Below are positions 46,439 through 54,958 of a stretch of 64,000 nucleotides of DNA, in pieces. How positions within the stretch are numbered: the first letter of the stretch is position 1; each line of letters begins with the position of its first letter. Origin of the DNA: Collinsella sp. BA40 (GTDB taxonomy: Bacteria > Actinomycetota > Coriobacteriia > Coriobacteriales > Coriobacteriaceae); contig NZ_VOWY01000011.1 of the NCBI RefSeq assembly GCF_008014645.1, forward strand, positions 83,349 to 147,348, read 5' to 3'. The position numbers and the translations under genes are program-made. Under the pieces are notes generated by a model that worked only from the letters and a program-made list of their open reading frames with translations, made no database searches and was not told the DNA's origin.

Positions 46439-46514
46439 TGGTGGGCGATGAGGGATTCGAACCCCCAGCCTTGTGCGTGTAAAGCACCTGCGCTAACCGT
46501 TGCGCCAATCGCCC
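46439..46514 (-). tRNA. tRNA-Val (anticodon TAC)
   Basis: Minus-strand cloverleaf: acceptor GGGCGAT with ATCGCCC, anticodon stem GTGC/GCAC around TTTACAC (anticodon TAC), T-arm GGGGGTTCGAATCCCTC and encoded CCA at 46439-46441. Confidence 0.97.
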
Positions 46515-46524
46515 GTGGGGTTTG

Positions 46525-46554
46525 AGTATAGTGGCAAAGGTGCATGTATGGCAA
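46525..46554 (-). promoter_or_regulatory. Promoter of tRNA-Val
   Basis: On the minus strand TTGCCA (46549-46554) and TATACT (46525-46530) are 18 bases apart; the -10 box ends 10 bases before the tRNA. Confidence 0.75.
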
Positions 46555-46662
46555 GGATGCATTTGGAAGAAGTTCAATCTATGATGAAACGATAAGCTGA
46601 AAAGGGGACGCGGTCGTGCAAGCGACCGGATTTATGTTCGTGCGGCTTCGTTTGGAGGAGCT

Positions 46663-48225
46663 ATGACTACGTCTGTCCATGCCTCGCTGGACCCCGAGGC
46701 CCTGCAGGTTCCCGGTGTGCTGGGTGAGTATATCGACGTGCTCGACGCCGCGGGCGTGCTCGATGGCATCGCTGGTGCGGCCAATCTCGATGAACTGTCC
46801 GATCTGCCCATATCGTTTGTGAGCTATGATTCGCGTGCGGTGGTCCCGGGCACCCTGTTCATCTGCAAGGGGGCCGCGTTCAAGCCCGAGTACCTGGCCC
46901 AGGCCGCCGAGGCGGGCGCCGTGGCATATGTGTCCACGCAGCATTACCAGGATATCGATTTGCCTTGCTTGCACGTATCCGATATCCGACGCGCGTTGGC
47001 GCCGTTGGCGTCGCGCGCGTACGGCAATCCGTCCCAGAACGTGCGCATCAGCACGTTTACCGGTACCAAGGGCAAGACCACCAGCGCGTTCTACCTCAAG
47101 GGGATTCTCGACGAGCAGGCGCGCCTGGATGCGCACGGCCCCGCGGCCATCATATCGACCATCCTGATCGACAACGGCGTCGAGCGCATCCCATCCCAGC
47201 TCACGTCTCCCGAGCCCCTCGAGCTCAATCTCTATCTGGCCAGCGCGGCCTCGCTGGGCGCTACCGACGTGGTGATGGAATCGTCGAGCCAGGCGCTCAA
47301 GTACGGACGCGTGGCCGGCGTGCGCTTCGCGGTGGGTGCGTTCACCAACATCAGCGAGGACCACATCTCGCCCATCGAGCATCCTACCTTCGAGGACTAC
47401 TTTGCCAGCAAGCTCACCTTGTTCGCCCAGTGCGATGCCGCGGTGGTCAACCTCGATATGGACTTTGCCGATGAGGTCCTGCGAGCGGCGTCGTGCTGCC
47501 CGCGCGTGCTCACGTGCTCCATGCGCGACGAGTCGGCCGACATCTACGCCTCCACCTGGCGACAGGAGGGGCACGACACGAAGATGACGGTCGTGGCGCC
47601 GCGCGGTACCTACGAGGTGCTCGTGCCCACCATCGCCGAGTTCAACCTCGCCAACGCGCTCGGTGCCATCGCGTGCGCCGAGGCGCTGGGGGTCGATGCT
47701 CGCGCCATCGAGCGGGGCCTGGCAGCCGTCCGCGTGCCCGGCCGCATGGAGCGTATCGACTCGCCCGATCCCGATATCGCCGGCATCGTGGACTATGCCC
47801 ACAACGAGGTGAGCCTGCGCGTCTTGCTCGAAAACGTGCGTCGCAGCTATCCGGATCGCGAGCTCTGCGTGGTCTTTGGTTCCACCGGAGACAAGGGGCG
47901 CGACCGCCGCGAGGGCATGGGCCGCGCCGCGGGCGAGCTGGCCGACCGCATCATCGCGACCGAGGACGATGCGGGCACCGAGGACGTGGTGGAGATCTGC
48001 CGCACGATCGAGCGCTATGCGCGCGAAGCGGGTGCGACCGATATCGTCATCGAGCCCGATCGCGAGCGCGCGGCGCGCCTGGCGGTGCGCGGCTGTACCG
48101 GCCCCGCGGTGATCGTGATGGCGGGCAAGGGCCATGAGCACCATATGATTCGCGCCCATGGCCGCGATGCATACGAGGGCGACGCCTCGTTGCTCGCGCG
48201 CGTGTTCGAGCAAGAGGTCAAATAG
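46663..48225 (+). CDS. MurE-like UDP-MurNAc tripeptide ligase
   Basis: The 520-residue Mur ligase has an N-terminal UDP-binding domain (FVSYDSRAVVPGTLFICKG), the ATP-binding P-loop TFTGTKGKTTSAF, the central SPEPLELNLYL and ESSSQALKYGR motifs and the C-terminal VFGSTGDKGRDRREGMG. MurE adds the third residue to the peptidoglycan stem. Meso-diaminopimelate enzymes have DNPR in the specificity loop; here it reads ATEDDAGTEDVVE, so another amino acid, such as lysine, or a different role is likely. VDYAHNEVSLRVLLENV is also atypical. It is not in a dcw cluster. GGAGG precedes the ATG. Confidence 0.88.
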   Translation: MTTSVHASLDPEALQVPGVLGEYIDVLDAAGVLDGIAGAANLDELSDLPISFVSYDSRAVVPGTLFICKGAAFKPEYLAQAAEAGAVAYVSTQHYQDIDLPCLHVSDIRRALAPLASRAYGNPSQNVRISTFTGTKGKTTSAFYLKGILDEQARLDAHGPAAIISTILIDNGVERIPSQLTSPEPLELNLYLASAASLGATDVVMESSSQALKYGRVAGVRFAVGAFTNISEDHISPIEHPTFEDYFASKLTLFAQCDAAVVNLDMDFADEVLRAASCCPRVLTCSMRDESADIYASTWRQEGHDTKMTVVAPRGTYEVLVPTIAEFNLANALGAIACAEALGVDARAIERGLAAVRVPGRMERIDSPDPDIAGIVDYAHNEVSLRVLLENVRRSYPDRELCVVFGSTGDKGRDRREGMGRAAGELADRIIATEDDAGTEDVVEICRTIERYAREAGATDIVIEPDRERAARLAVRGCTGPAVIVMAGKGHEHHMIRAHGRDAYEGDASLLARVFEQEVK

Positions 48226-48382
48226 GTAAGCGAAGGGGCCGGGCGATGCGTTTGGCCCCGTGCTTTATGCGTTTCGGCTGGGTGAAAACGATGTGTACGC
48301 GCCGAGCCGCATGCGGGCGGGTATGATAGTCCACAGCATTGACGTTGGCGCGCCCTGCGCGCACGAGGTTGGAAGGACGATT

Positions 48383-49288
48383 ATGCCGAACACCGTTTTG
48401 CCCGAGCGCGTCGAAGGGGAGCTGGCCGAGCGTTTGAGCCGTGTGCGCTTCGTGTTCACGGATCTTGATGGCACCATGCTGGGGCCGGGCTCGTGCGTCT
48501 TGCTCGACAACGAGGGCAACCATAGCCTCGACTTCGTTTCCACCCTGGTAGAGCTCAAGCGCGCCGGCGTCGAGGTGATTCCGTGCTCGGGCCGCAACAG
48601 GTCCATGCTGCACGAGGATGTTCGCCTCCTGGGCCTTAACTCCTACATCGGCGAGATGGGCGGCCTGCTCATGCTCGACCACAAGAAGAACGAGTGGGAG
48701 TACTTCACCGCCGATATGCCCTACGACCCGGAGTCGGGCTTGACGCCCCACGAGGTCATCGAGCAGACGGGCGTCCTCGACGAGTTCATGGGCCGCTGGC
48801 CCGGCATGTTGGAGTTCCATAACGACATGTCGACGGGTTACAAGCATCGCGAGGTCACGGTGGGTATGCGCGGCGAGGTTCCCGACGAGGAAGTGCGCGC
48901 CATCATCGACGCCGCCGGCGCGCAGCTGTGCTGGGGCGACAACGGCTACCTCAACTACATCTCGGCTCCTACGACGCTCGAGCTTCCCGAGGGCGTGCGC
49001 GGCCGCGCCTTCAACCTGATGCCCGCGGGCCTCGACAAGGGCCGCGCCGTGGCGCGCTTCTGCGAGCTGCGCGGTATCGACCCGGCAGAGACCCTCTCGA
49101 TCGGCGATGCGTCGTCGGACTTCCTGATGGCGGACGCGACGTCGCTGTTCTTCCTGGTGGAGAACGGTTTGAAGGATCCGCGAGCCGCCGAGTTCCTCGA
49201 GACGCATGAGCATGCGTACGTGACGCGCGGCCGTATCCTGGACGGCTGGATCAGCTCCATGCGCACCCTGCTGGCTGCGCGCGCATAA
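48383..49288 (+). CDS. HAD superfamily (Cof/MPGP-like) phosphatase
   Basis: The 301-residue protein has HAD motif I FTDLDGTM (nucleophile Asp), a motif II region VEVIPCSGRNRSML, motif III lysine near AGLDKGRAVA and motif IV SIGDASSDFLMADA, with a type II cap between. It dephosphorylates a small sugar or coenzyme phosphate; the mannosyl-3-phosphoglycerate phosphatase branch has similar motifs, but the substrate is unknown. The ATG at 48383 follows GGAAGGA and starts a compact domain; upstream reading is unlikely. It is 10 bases from murI and probably co-transcribed with it. Confidence 0.88.
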   Translation: MPNTVLPERVEGELAERLSRVRFVFTDLDGTMLGPGSCVLLDNEGNHSLDFVSTLVELKRAGVEVIPCSGRNRSMLHEDVRLLGLNSYIGEMGGLLMLDHKKNEWEYFTADMPYDPESGLTPHEVIEQTGVLDEFMGRWPGMLEFHNDMSTGYKHREVTVGMRGEVPDEEVRAIIDAAGAQLCWGDNGYLNYISAPTTLELPEGVRGRAFNLMPAGLDKGRAVARFCELRGIDPAETLSIGDASSDFLMADATSLFFLVENGLKDPRAAEFLETHEHAYVTRGRILDGWISSMRTLLAARA

Positions 49289-49298
49289 GGTGAACTCG

Positions 49299-50210
49299 AT
49301 GGACAGCATGGAAGTGCCGGATATCACGCTCAACGCCATGCCGATCGGCGTGTTCGATTCCGGTTTGGGCGGACTTACGGTTGCGCGGGCGATCGCCCGC
49401 GCGCTGCCAAACGAATCGATCTATTACGTTGGCGACACGAAGCGTTGCCCGTACGGCATCAGGACGATGGACGAGGTGCGCTCCTTCACGGCGCAGGCAG
49501 GACGCTGGCTGGAAGCCCACGCGGTCAAGATCATGGTGATCGCATGCAACACCGCGACGGCCTCCGCGCTCTCGACGGTGCAGACCATGCTGGATGTGCC
49601 CGTGATCGGGGTGATCGCGCCGGGTGCCCGCGCCGCCATCCACAGCACGCGGTCGCGCCGCGTAGGTGTGCTTGCAACCGAGCTCACGGTGGGGTCGGGT
49701 GCGTATGCCAAGGCGATCCACGCTCTTGATGCCGGCGTTCAGGTATTTGGTTGCCCGGCGTCGAGTTTCGTCGAGATCGTGGAGCGCGAGCTTGCTACGG
49801 GCGCGCACGTGCACGAGACCTGGCTCGAACACGCCGACGTCTTCGATACGCCGGAGATTCGGGCCGAGGTCGCGCGCGTCGTCGAGCCGCTTTCTCGCGA
49901 GGAGATCGACACCGTCGTGCTGGGTTGCACGCATTTCCCGCTGCTGGCGGGGCCGATTCGCGCCGCTCTGGGGGATCGGGTGCGCGTGGTGTCGTCGGCG
50001 GAGGAGACCACGCTCGAGCTCACCGAAATCCTTCGCCGGCGCGGTCAGCTTGCCATGGACGGCGCCGTGCCCGAACATCGTTTTGCTACGACTTCGGACA
50101 ACCTGGCGGAGTTCGCGGCGGCGGGCAGCTTCATCTTCGGCCAGCCGCTCAAGAGCATCGAGCATATCTCGCTCGACGAGCTGGACAGCCTGACCATCCG
50201 GGCGCGCTGA
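49299..50210 (+). CDS. murI: Glutamate racemase
   Basis: The 303-residue enzyme makes D-glutamate for peptidoglycan by a two-cysteine mechanism: IACNTATASAL and LGCTHFPLL carry the catalytic cysteines, and PIGVFDSGLGGLTVARAI and PYGIRT the substrate pocket. The start is ATG 49299, with AAGGTG at 49287-49292; a GTG at 49290 is less well placed. Downstream come rph and rdgB, a common order in Gram-positive bacteria. Confidence 0.95.
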   Translation: MDSMEVPDITLNAMPIGVFDSGLGGLTVARAIARALPNESIYYVGDTKRCPYGIRTMDEVRSFTAQAGRWLEAHAVKIMVIACNTATASALSTVQTMLDVPVIGVIAPGARAAIHSTRSRRVGVLATELTVGSGAYAKAIHALDAGVQVFGCPASSFVEIVERELATGAHVHETWLEHADVFDTPEIRAEVARVVEPLSREEIDTVVLGCTHFPLLAGPIRAALGDRVRVVSSAEETTLELTEILRRRGQLAMDGAVPEHRFATTSDNLAEFAAAGSFIFGQPLKSIEHISLDELDSLTIRAR

Positions 50211-50225
50211 CAACTATAGGGTTTC

Positions 50226-50250
50226 GATGCGGGCGCGGGTCGCCCGCATC
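50226..50250. repeat. Perfect 10-bp stem-loop between murI and rph
   Basis: GATGCGGGCG (50226-50235) and CGCCCGCATC (50241-50250) are exact complements around CGGGT. It lacks a T-run and sits 12 bases before the rph ribosome-binding site, so it may tune expression within the operon. Confidence 0.6.
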
Positions 50251-50276
50251 GCTTCTACGTGAAAAGGAATACGTGA

Positions 50277-51011
50277 ATGGATCATATGGAGATTGTTCGC
50301 GCAAGCGGCCGTGCCGCCGACCAGATGCGCGCCGTGCGCCTCGAGCGCGATGTCTTGAAGCACGCGCTCGGCTCGTGCGTGGTGGAGTTCGGCGATACGA
50401 AGGTGCTGTGCGCCGCAACTATCGAGGACGGCTTGCCCGCATGGCGCCGCGCGAGCCGCTGCGGCTGGGTGACCGCCGAGTACGCGATGCTCCCCGCGTC
50501 GACCAATCGCCGCACGAATCGCGAGGTGGGCAAGCGCAAGGGCCGCTCGATGGAAATCGAGCGCCTGATCGGCCGCAGCCTGCGCACCGTGGTGAACCTG
50601 CGGGCGCTGGGCGAGTACACGGTGACGGTGGACTGCGACGTGATCCAGGCCGATGGCGGCACGCGCACCGCGTCGATCACCGGTGCCTGGGTGGCGATGC
50701 ACGATGCGCTCATGGCGTGGGTCGAGGCGGGCAAGATCGCTCGGCTGCCCATTACCGGCCAGGTGGCTGCGGTGTCGATGGGCGTGGTCGATGGCTGCGA
50801 GCTGCTCGACCTCGATTATTCGGAGGATTCGAACGCCGAGATCGATATGAACCTGGTGGCGACCGATTCCGGCGAGATCGTGGAGCTGCAGGGTACGGGC
50901 GAGCGGACGCCGTTCGATCGCCAGCGCCTGAATCGCCTGCTCGACCTGGGCGACGCGGGCATCGCGAAGCTGGTGGCGCTGCAAAACGAGGTGACGGGTT
51001 TTCGCGACTAG
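50277..51011 (+). CDS. rph: Ribonuclease PH
   Basis: The 244-residue phosphorolytic exonuclease trims the 3' ends of tRNA precursors. Family markers are SCVVEFGDTKVLCAATIEDG, CGWVTAEYAMLPAST, the RNA-binding arginines in RRTNREVGKRKGRS and VDCDVIQADGGTRTASITGA. The ATG at 50277 follows AAAAGGA eight bases upstream; a second ATG at 50286 is possible. It is followed by rdgB, 60 bases on. Confidence 0.96.
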   Translation: MDHMEIVRASGRAADQMRAVRLERDVLKHALGSCVVEFGDTKVLCAATIEDGLPAWRRASRCGWVTAEYAMLPASTNRRTNREVGKRKGRSMEIERLIGRSLRTVVNLRALGEYTVTVDCDVIQADGGTRTASITGAWVAMHDALMAWVEAGKIARLPITGQVAAVSMGVVDGCELLDLDYSEDSNAEIDMNLVATDSGEIVELQGTGERTPFDRQRLNRLLDLGDAGIAKLVALQNEVTGFRD

Positions 51012-51071
51012 CCGGCAGCTGGCATATCGGGACGCGCGGCGTATGGCGCCGCATGAATGAAAGGGGCTCCC

Positions 51072-51716
51072 ATGGCGTTGGAGCATATCGATAGCACGAC
51101 GCTCGATCCCGCGAACACCATCGTGGTCGCGACGGGCAACATGCACAAGCTCACCGAGATCGAGGCGATCCTGTCGAAGGTGCTACCCGGCACGCGCTTC
51201 GTGGCGCTGGGCCAGCTGGGTTCGTTCGATGATCCCGAGGAAACGGGGACGATGTTTTTGGAGAACGCGCTTATCAAGGCCGAGGCCGCGGTTGCCCAGA
51301 CGGGTTTCACCGCGATCGCCGACGATTCCGGTTTGGTGGTGGATGCGCTGGACGGCGAGCCCGGCGTGTACTCTGCTCGTTATGCGGGCGAGCACGGTAA
51401 CGATGCCGCCAATAACGAGAAATTGCTGGTAAAGATGGACGGGGTGGCGGACGCCGACCGTACCGCGCGCTTCATGAGCGTGGTCGCCCTGGTGGAGCCC
51501 TCGGGTGCGGTTTTGTCCGGAACGGGCGCCTGCGAGGGGGCGATCGGGCACGAGGGGCGCGGCGACCATGGCTTTGGCTACGATCCTCTGTTCCTGCCTG
51601 CAGATACGCCCGGCAAGACGATGGCCGAGCTGACCCCCGATGAGAAGAACGCCATCAGCCATCGCTTCTATGCACTGCAGGACCTGGCGGCGCAGCTCGT
51701 GGAGCGCGGCGCATGA
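51072..51716 (+). CDS. rdgB: XTP/dITP diphosphatase (HAM1/RdgB)
   Basis: The 214-residue enzyme removes non-canonical purine triphosphates. Its signatures are [17 protein letters not shown], the metal site [14 protein letters not shown] and FGYDPLFLP, and the C-terminal [17 protein letters not shown] precedes the ATG. Its stop overlaps the dtd start by four bases (ATGA). Confidence 0.96.
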   Translation: MALEHIDSTTLDPANTIVVATGNMHKLTEIEAILSKVLPGTRFVALGQLGSFDDPEETGTMFLENALIKAEAAVAQTGFTAIADDSGLVVDALDGEPGVYSARYAGEHGNDAANNEKLLVKMDGVADADRTARFMSVVALVEPSGAVLSGTGACEGAIGHEGRGDHGFGYDPLFLPADTPGKTMAELTPDEKNAISHRFYALQDLAAQLVERGA

Positions 51717-52159
51717 GGGCGGTCGTCCAGCGCGTGAACAGCGCGAGCGTGACCATCGACGGCGAGGTGGCGGGCAAGATCGGCCGCGGCTACCTGGTGT
51801 TGCTGGGCGTAGGCCAGGCCGATACCGAGCTGGAAGCGGATAAGCTATGGGGCAAGCTGCGCGGCCTGCGCATCAACGACGATGCGAACGGGAAGACCAA
51901 CCTTGCGCTCGCCGACGTTGATGGAGAGGTTTTGGTGGTCTCGCAGTTCACGCTGTATGCCGATTGCAGGCGCGGTCGCAGGCCCTCGTTCACGGCTGCG
52001 GGAGCTCCCGATATGGCCAATGCGCTGTACGAGTATTTCGTCTCCCTCGTGAGGGAGGACGTGCCGCATGTGGCGACCGGTCGTTTCGGCGCGGATATGC
52101 AGGTTGCCCTGGTGAACGACGGGCCCTTCACCATCGTTTTGGATACCGACGAGCTGTAG
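51713..52159 (+). CDS. dtd: D-aminoacyl-tRNA deacylase
   Basis: The 148-residue protein clears D-amino acids from tRNAs. It starts [20 protein letters not shown], and has [19 protein letters not shown], which carries the SQFT element, and [20 protein letters not shown] near the end, with the cross-subunit GP motif region. Length is normal. It is the last gene of the murI-rph-rdgB-dtd run and overlaps rdgB by four bases. Confidence 0.96.
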   Translation: MRAVVQRVNSASVTIDGEVAGKIGRGYLVLLGVGQADTELEADKLWGKLRGLRINDDANGKTNLALADVDGEVLVVSQFTLYADCRRGRRPSFTAAGAPDMANALYEYFVSLVREDVPHVATGRFGADMQVALVNDGPFTIVLDTDEL

Positions 52160-52272
52160 GGCGCGCTGCCTGCGCGCCGCTTTCCAAATCAAATATACGC
52201 CTGGTCATCGGCGCGGGATCCGCGGTGTAGAGCCGCGCCATCCTGCGTCGATGTGCATTTTATAGGCACGGC

Positions 52273-52281
52273 TGCTATACT
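52273..52281 (+). promoter_or_regulatory. Extended -10 promoter of veg-ispE
   Basis: TGCTATACT lies 52 bases before the veg start, identical to the -10 of tRNA-Glu. A -35 box is not obvious. Confidence 0.55.
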
Positions 52282-52333
52282 ATGTGCGTTTATAGCTATT
52301 TTGGGCGTATTTTGCCCTTATGGAGGCCGGTAG

Positions 52334-52630
52334 ATGGAAGAGCTTGAAGTTAACCACGTGGACGATATCCAGGATAAGCTGAAGACCATGGTAGGCGAGC
52401 GCGTGCGCGTTCGCGCGAACATGGGGCGCACCCGCGTCGTCGAGCGCATGGGCACGATCAAGACCGTTCATCCCGCGGTGTTCATCGTCGAGGTCGACGA
52501 GCGCCGTGGTCGCAAGTCGCGCCAGTCCTATCAGTACGTCGATGTGCTGACGGGCACGGTCGAGCTGTTCGACCCCGAGTCGGGCGAGCATATCTTCGTG
52601 CCGCTCGGCAATCAGCTCGAGGAGCATTAA
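52334..52630 (+). CDS. veg: Veg family protein
   Basis: The 98-residue protein matches the Veg (DUF1021) family, with VGERVRVRANMGRTRVVERM and PAVFIVEVDE, an SH3-like small basic fold. In Bacillus subtilis Veg affects biofilm gene expression; the biochemical role is unsettled. As in Bacillus it lies directly before ispE; here the stop and the ispE start overlap by one base. TGGAGG precedes the ATG. Confidence 0.9.
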   Translation: MEELEVNHVDDIQDKLKTMVGERVRVRANMGRTRVVERMGTIKTVHPAVFIVEVDERRGRKSRQSYQYVDVLTGTVELFDPESGEHIFVPLGNQLEEH

Positions 52631-53523
52631 TGCCGGCTCAGTTCATTTTGGTGACGGCCCCCGCGAAGGTCAACCTGTATCTGGGCGTGCATCCCGGCAA
52701 GGGGGAGGATGGCTACCACCGCGTGGATACCGTCATGAGCACCATCGATTTGTCGGATACGCTCGCCATCGCTCCGTCGGACGAGCTCGTCGTTCGCATG
52801 GTGCCCGAGGCGGACTTCCCCATGGAGGAGAACAGCGCGTATAAGGCGGCGGTGGCGATGGGCGAGGCCTTCGACCGCGATCCCGCGTTCACGATCCTCA
52901 TCGATAAGCACATCCCGGTGCGCGCCGGCCTGGGCGGTCCCTCGACCGACGCCGCGGCCACCATCATGGGTATCTGCCATTACTGGGGCATCGACCCCAC
53001 CGATCCCCGCATCGACGCGGTGGCGCGTTCCATCGGGGCCGACGTGGCGTTCTTCCTCTATGGGCCGCCGGCGTACCTGTCGGGCCGCGGCGATGTCATG
53101 GAGGAGCTGTACCGGCCGCTGACGGGTACGGCCGTGGCGCTGGTCAAGCCCAAGACAGGTGGCGTGAGCGCGGCTGACGCCTACCGCGTGTTCGATGAGG
53201 CGCCCCTCGAGCCCGCTCCCCTCGAGCCGATGCTCGAGGCGATGCGCGATCATCGTGAAACGGACATCTTCGCACAGGTGGCGAACAATCTCGCCCCCGC
53301 CGCGTGCGCGCTTTCGCCCGAGATCTCCGATGTCCTTGCATGGATTCGCCAGCAGCCCGACGTGCGCGTCGCCGAGGTGGCCGGTTCGGGGTCGTGCGTT
53401 TTCGCCGTATGCAACACGCAGATGGCGGCCGAGCGCATCGCGCTCGCGGCGCTCAACGACCATCACTGGTGGGCCCAGGCGGCAAAGATGGAAAAATCTG
53501 GACCATTTATTGCAGTCGGCTAG
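52630..53523 (+). CDS. ispE: 4-diphosphocytidyl-2-C-methyl-D-erythritol kinase
   Basis: The 297-residue GHMP kinase phosphorylates CDP-ME in the MEP isoprenoid pathway. VTAPAKVNLYLGVHPGKGEDGYH and GLGGPSTDAAATIMGI (the ATP-binding loop, with Pro where most have Gly) are present, as is the C-terminal VAGSGSCVFAV. The start overlaps the veg stop by one base. The tRNA-Pro gene follows 37 bases after the stop. Confidence 0.95.
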   Translation: MPAQFILVTAPAKVNLYLGVHPGKGEDGYHRVDTVMSTIDLSDTLAIAPSDELVVRMVPEADFPMEENSAYKAAVAMGEAFDRDPAFTILIDKHIPVRAGLGGPSTDAAATIMGICHYWGIDPTDPRIDAVARSIGADVAFFLYGPPAYLSGRGDVMEELYRPLTGTAVALVKPKTGGVSAADAYRVFDEAPLEPAPLEPMLEAMRDHRETDIFAQVANNLAPAACALSPEISDVLAWIRQQPDVRVAEVAGSGSCVFAVCNTQMAAERIALAALNDHHWWAQAAKMEKSGPFIAVG

Positions 53524-53546
53524 CTTTTTCCAAATTTGTCTGTTAC

Positions 53547-53552
53547 TATAAT
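53547..53552 (+). promoter_or_regulatory. -10 box of tRNA-Pro
   Basis: A consensus TATAAT ends 8 bases before the tRNA start. The preceding T-rich stretch at 53525-53530 could act as -35. Confidence 0.6.
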
Positions 53553-53560
53553 CGAGCTAA

Positions 53561-53637
53561 CGGGTTGTGGCTCAGTTTGGTAGAGCACTGCGTTCGGGAC
53601 GCAGGGGTCGCTGGTTCAAATCCAGTCAACCCGACCA
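53561..53637 (+). tRNA. tRNA-Pro (anticodon CGG)
   Basis: Cloverleaf with acceptor CGGGTTG and CAACCCG, anticodon stem CTGCG/CGCAG around TTCGGGA (anticodon CGG), T-arm CTGGTTCAAATCCAG and encoded CCA. Confidence 0.97.
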
Positions 53638-53648
53638 TTGCATTGAAG

Positions 53649-53676
53649 AAGCCAGGGTTTTCACCCTGGCTTTTTT
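53649..53676 (+). terminator. Terminator of tRNA-Pro
   Basis: GCCAGGG and CCCTGGC flank TTTTCA and are followed by TTTTTT. Confidence 0.92.
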
Positions 53677-53852
53677 CATGCGGCGTGCGGACCAGGGGCT
53701 CGTCTCCACAATCTGCACATCGAGCGGATGCCGATCAGGGCCGGAGGCCTGTGGAATAGCGAACGTCTTTGCTGTTCCTGTTGAGCAGGTACCTTAAAGT
53801 CTTTACCGAGCGTTAACGTTCGTGGTGTCCTCGCGTGCTTGCTATGGCGGTG

Positions 53853-53882
53853 TTGTCATGATTGCAGGGTGCGCGGTATACT
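53853..53882 (+). promoter_or_regulatory. Promoter of tatA
   Basis: TTGTCA (53853-53858) and TATACT (53877-53882) are 18 bases apart, giving a roughly 95-base leader to tatA. The rest of the 346 bases between tRNA-Pro and tatA shows no gene. Confidence 0.7.
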
Positions 53883-53983
53883 CAACCGAGCTGTACAAGG
53901 CACGGCCTACAAGGGCCGGATCGCGCATTCGCGGTGATACGTCGATGCGGATCGCATCGACTTTACTAGTTGGAGGAAGTAAC

Positions 53984-54250
53984 ATGCGACTTGGTCCTAT
54001 GGAGCTCGTAGTCATCCTGGTTGTGGTCCTGCTTATCTTCGGACCCAAGAACCTTCCGAAGCTCGGCAAGGCCTTCGGCTCCACCGTGAAGAATATTCGC
54101 GAGGGTATGGAGGGCGACGACAAGACCGAGCAGGTCGAGTCCGAGACCGTGGTCGACGAGGATGCCGACGACGCCGAGATTCGCGAGCTCGAGGCCAAGC
54201 TCGCCGAGGCCAAGGCCAAGAAAGAGGACGCAGCTCAGCACGCTGAGTAG
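53984..54250 (+). CDS. tatA: Sec-independent translocase protein TatA
   Basis: The 88-residue protein has one transmembrane helix (MELVVILVVVLLIF), the hinge FGPKNLPKLGKAFG, an amphipathic helix and an acidic charged tail (DEDADDAEIRELEAKLAEAK), the TatA/E layout. It forms the pore of the twin-arginine pathway with TatC, which is not in the window. The ATG at 53984 follows TTGGAGGAAG; the upstream reading is not supported. It has its own promoter and terminator. Confidence 0.92.
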   Translation: MRLGPMELVVILVVVLLIFGPKNLPKLGKAFGSTVKNIREGMEGDDKTEQVESETVVDEDADDAEIRELEAKLAEAKAKKEDAAQHAE

Positions 54251-54271
54251 CCTCTCTCAACAAGGGAGAGC

Positions 54272-54309
54272 AGCGACCGGCTTTCCCGCGAGGGGTGCCG
54301 GTCGCTTTT
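54272..54309 (+). terminator. Terminator of tatA
   Basis: AGCGACCGGC (54272-54281) and GCCGGTCGCT pair across a 15-base loop, followed by TTTTG. Confidence 0.85.
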
Positions 54310-54354
54310 GCTGTTTGAAAACAGGGAGCATAGACGGAGCAAGGAGTTTCCTAA

Positions 54355-54828
54355 ATGGACGCTAGCCAGATCGTACTGACCGCAGAGGGCCGCAAGAAGC
54401 TCATGGAGGAGCTCGAGTGGCGCGAGGGCGAAAAGAGCCGCGAGATCGTCGAGCATATCAAGGAGGCCCGCGCGTTCGGCGACCTTTCCGAGAACGCCGA
54501 GTACGATGCCGCCAAGGAGGAGCAGGCTAAGAACGCCGCCCGCATCGCCGAGATCCAGGCCATCCTCGCCAACGCGAAGGACGCCGAGAGCGGCGAGTAC
54601 GGCCTGACCGTTTCCATCGGCTGCACCGTCTCGCTGGTCGACGGCGACGGCGTCGCAACCGAGGTCACCCTCGTCGGCACCACTGAGACCAACTCCCTCG
54701 AGCACAAGATCTCCAACGAGTCCCCCGTGGGCCGCGCCATCATCGGCCACGCCGAGGGCGAGACCGTCGAGATGATCACCCCGTCGGGCAAGCGTCGCGT
54801 CTACACCATCACCAAGATCTCGCGCTAG
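54355..54828 (+). CDS. greA: Transcription elongation factor GreA
   Basis: The 157-residue protein has an N-terminal coiled coil (EGRKKLMEELEWREGEKSRE) with the acidic tip GDLSENAEYDAAKEE, whose Asp and Glu enter the RNA polymerase secondary channel, and a C-terminal FKBP-like domain containing ISNESPVGRAIIGH. It rescues backtracked polymerase by promoting transcript cleavage. AAGGAG precedes the ATG. Confidence 0.96.
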   Translation: MDASQIVLTAEGRKKLMEELEWREGEKSREIVEHIKEARAFGDLSENAEYDAAKEEQAKNAARIAEIQAILANAKDAESGEYGLTVSIGCTVSLVDGDGVATEVTLVGTTETNSLEHKISNESPVGRAIIGHAEGETVEMITPSGKRRVYTITKISR

Positions 54829-54855
54829 GGTTCGCTCTAGAATCCTAGCGCTTAT

Positions 54856-54896
54856 CCGCTCCTCAAGGCCGGCAACGGTCTTGGGGGGCGGTTTTC
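54856..54896 (+). terminator. Terminator of greA
   Basis: CCGCTCCTCAAGGCC pairs with GGTCTTGGGGGGCGG (with mismatches), followed by TTTTCGTTT. Confidence 0.75.
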
Positions 54897-54958
54897 GTTT
54901 ACGTCTTGCGGCGCGCATGGAAACCGGTCGCGCGCCGCGTGTATGAAGAGGGGAAACC

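Noticed and set aside
39401..53637. tRNA genes as sites of an integrated element
   Set aside because: No integrase, phage genes or repeated tRNA 3' ends near tRNA-Glu, tRNA-Val or tRNA-Pro.
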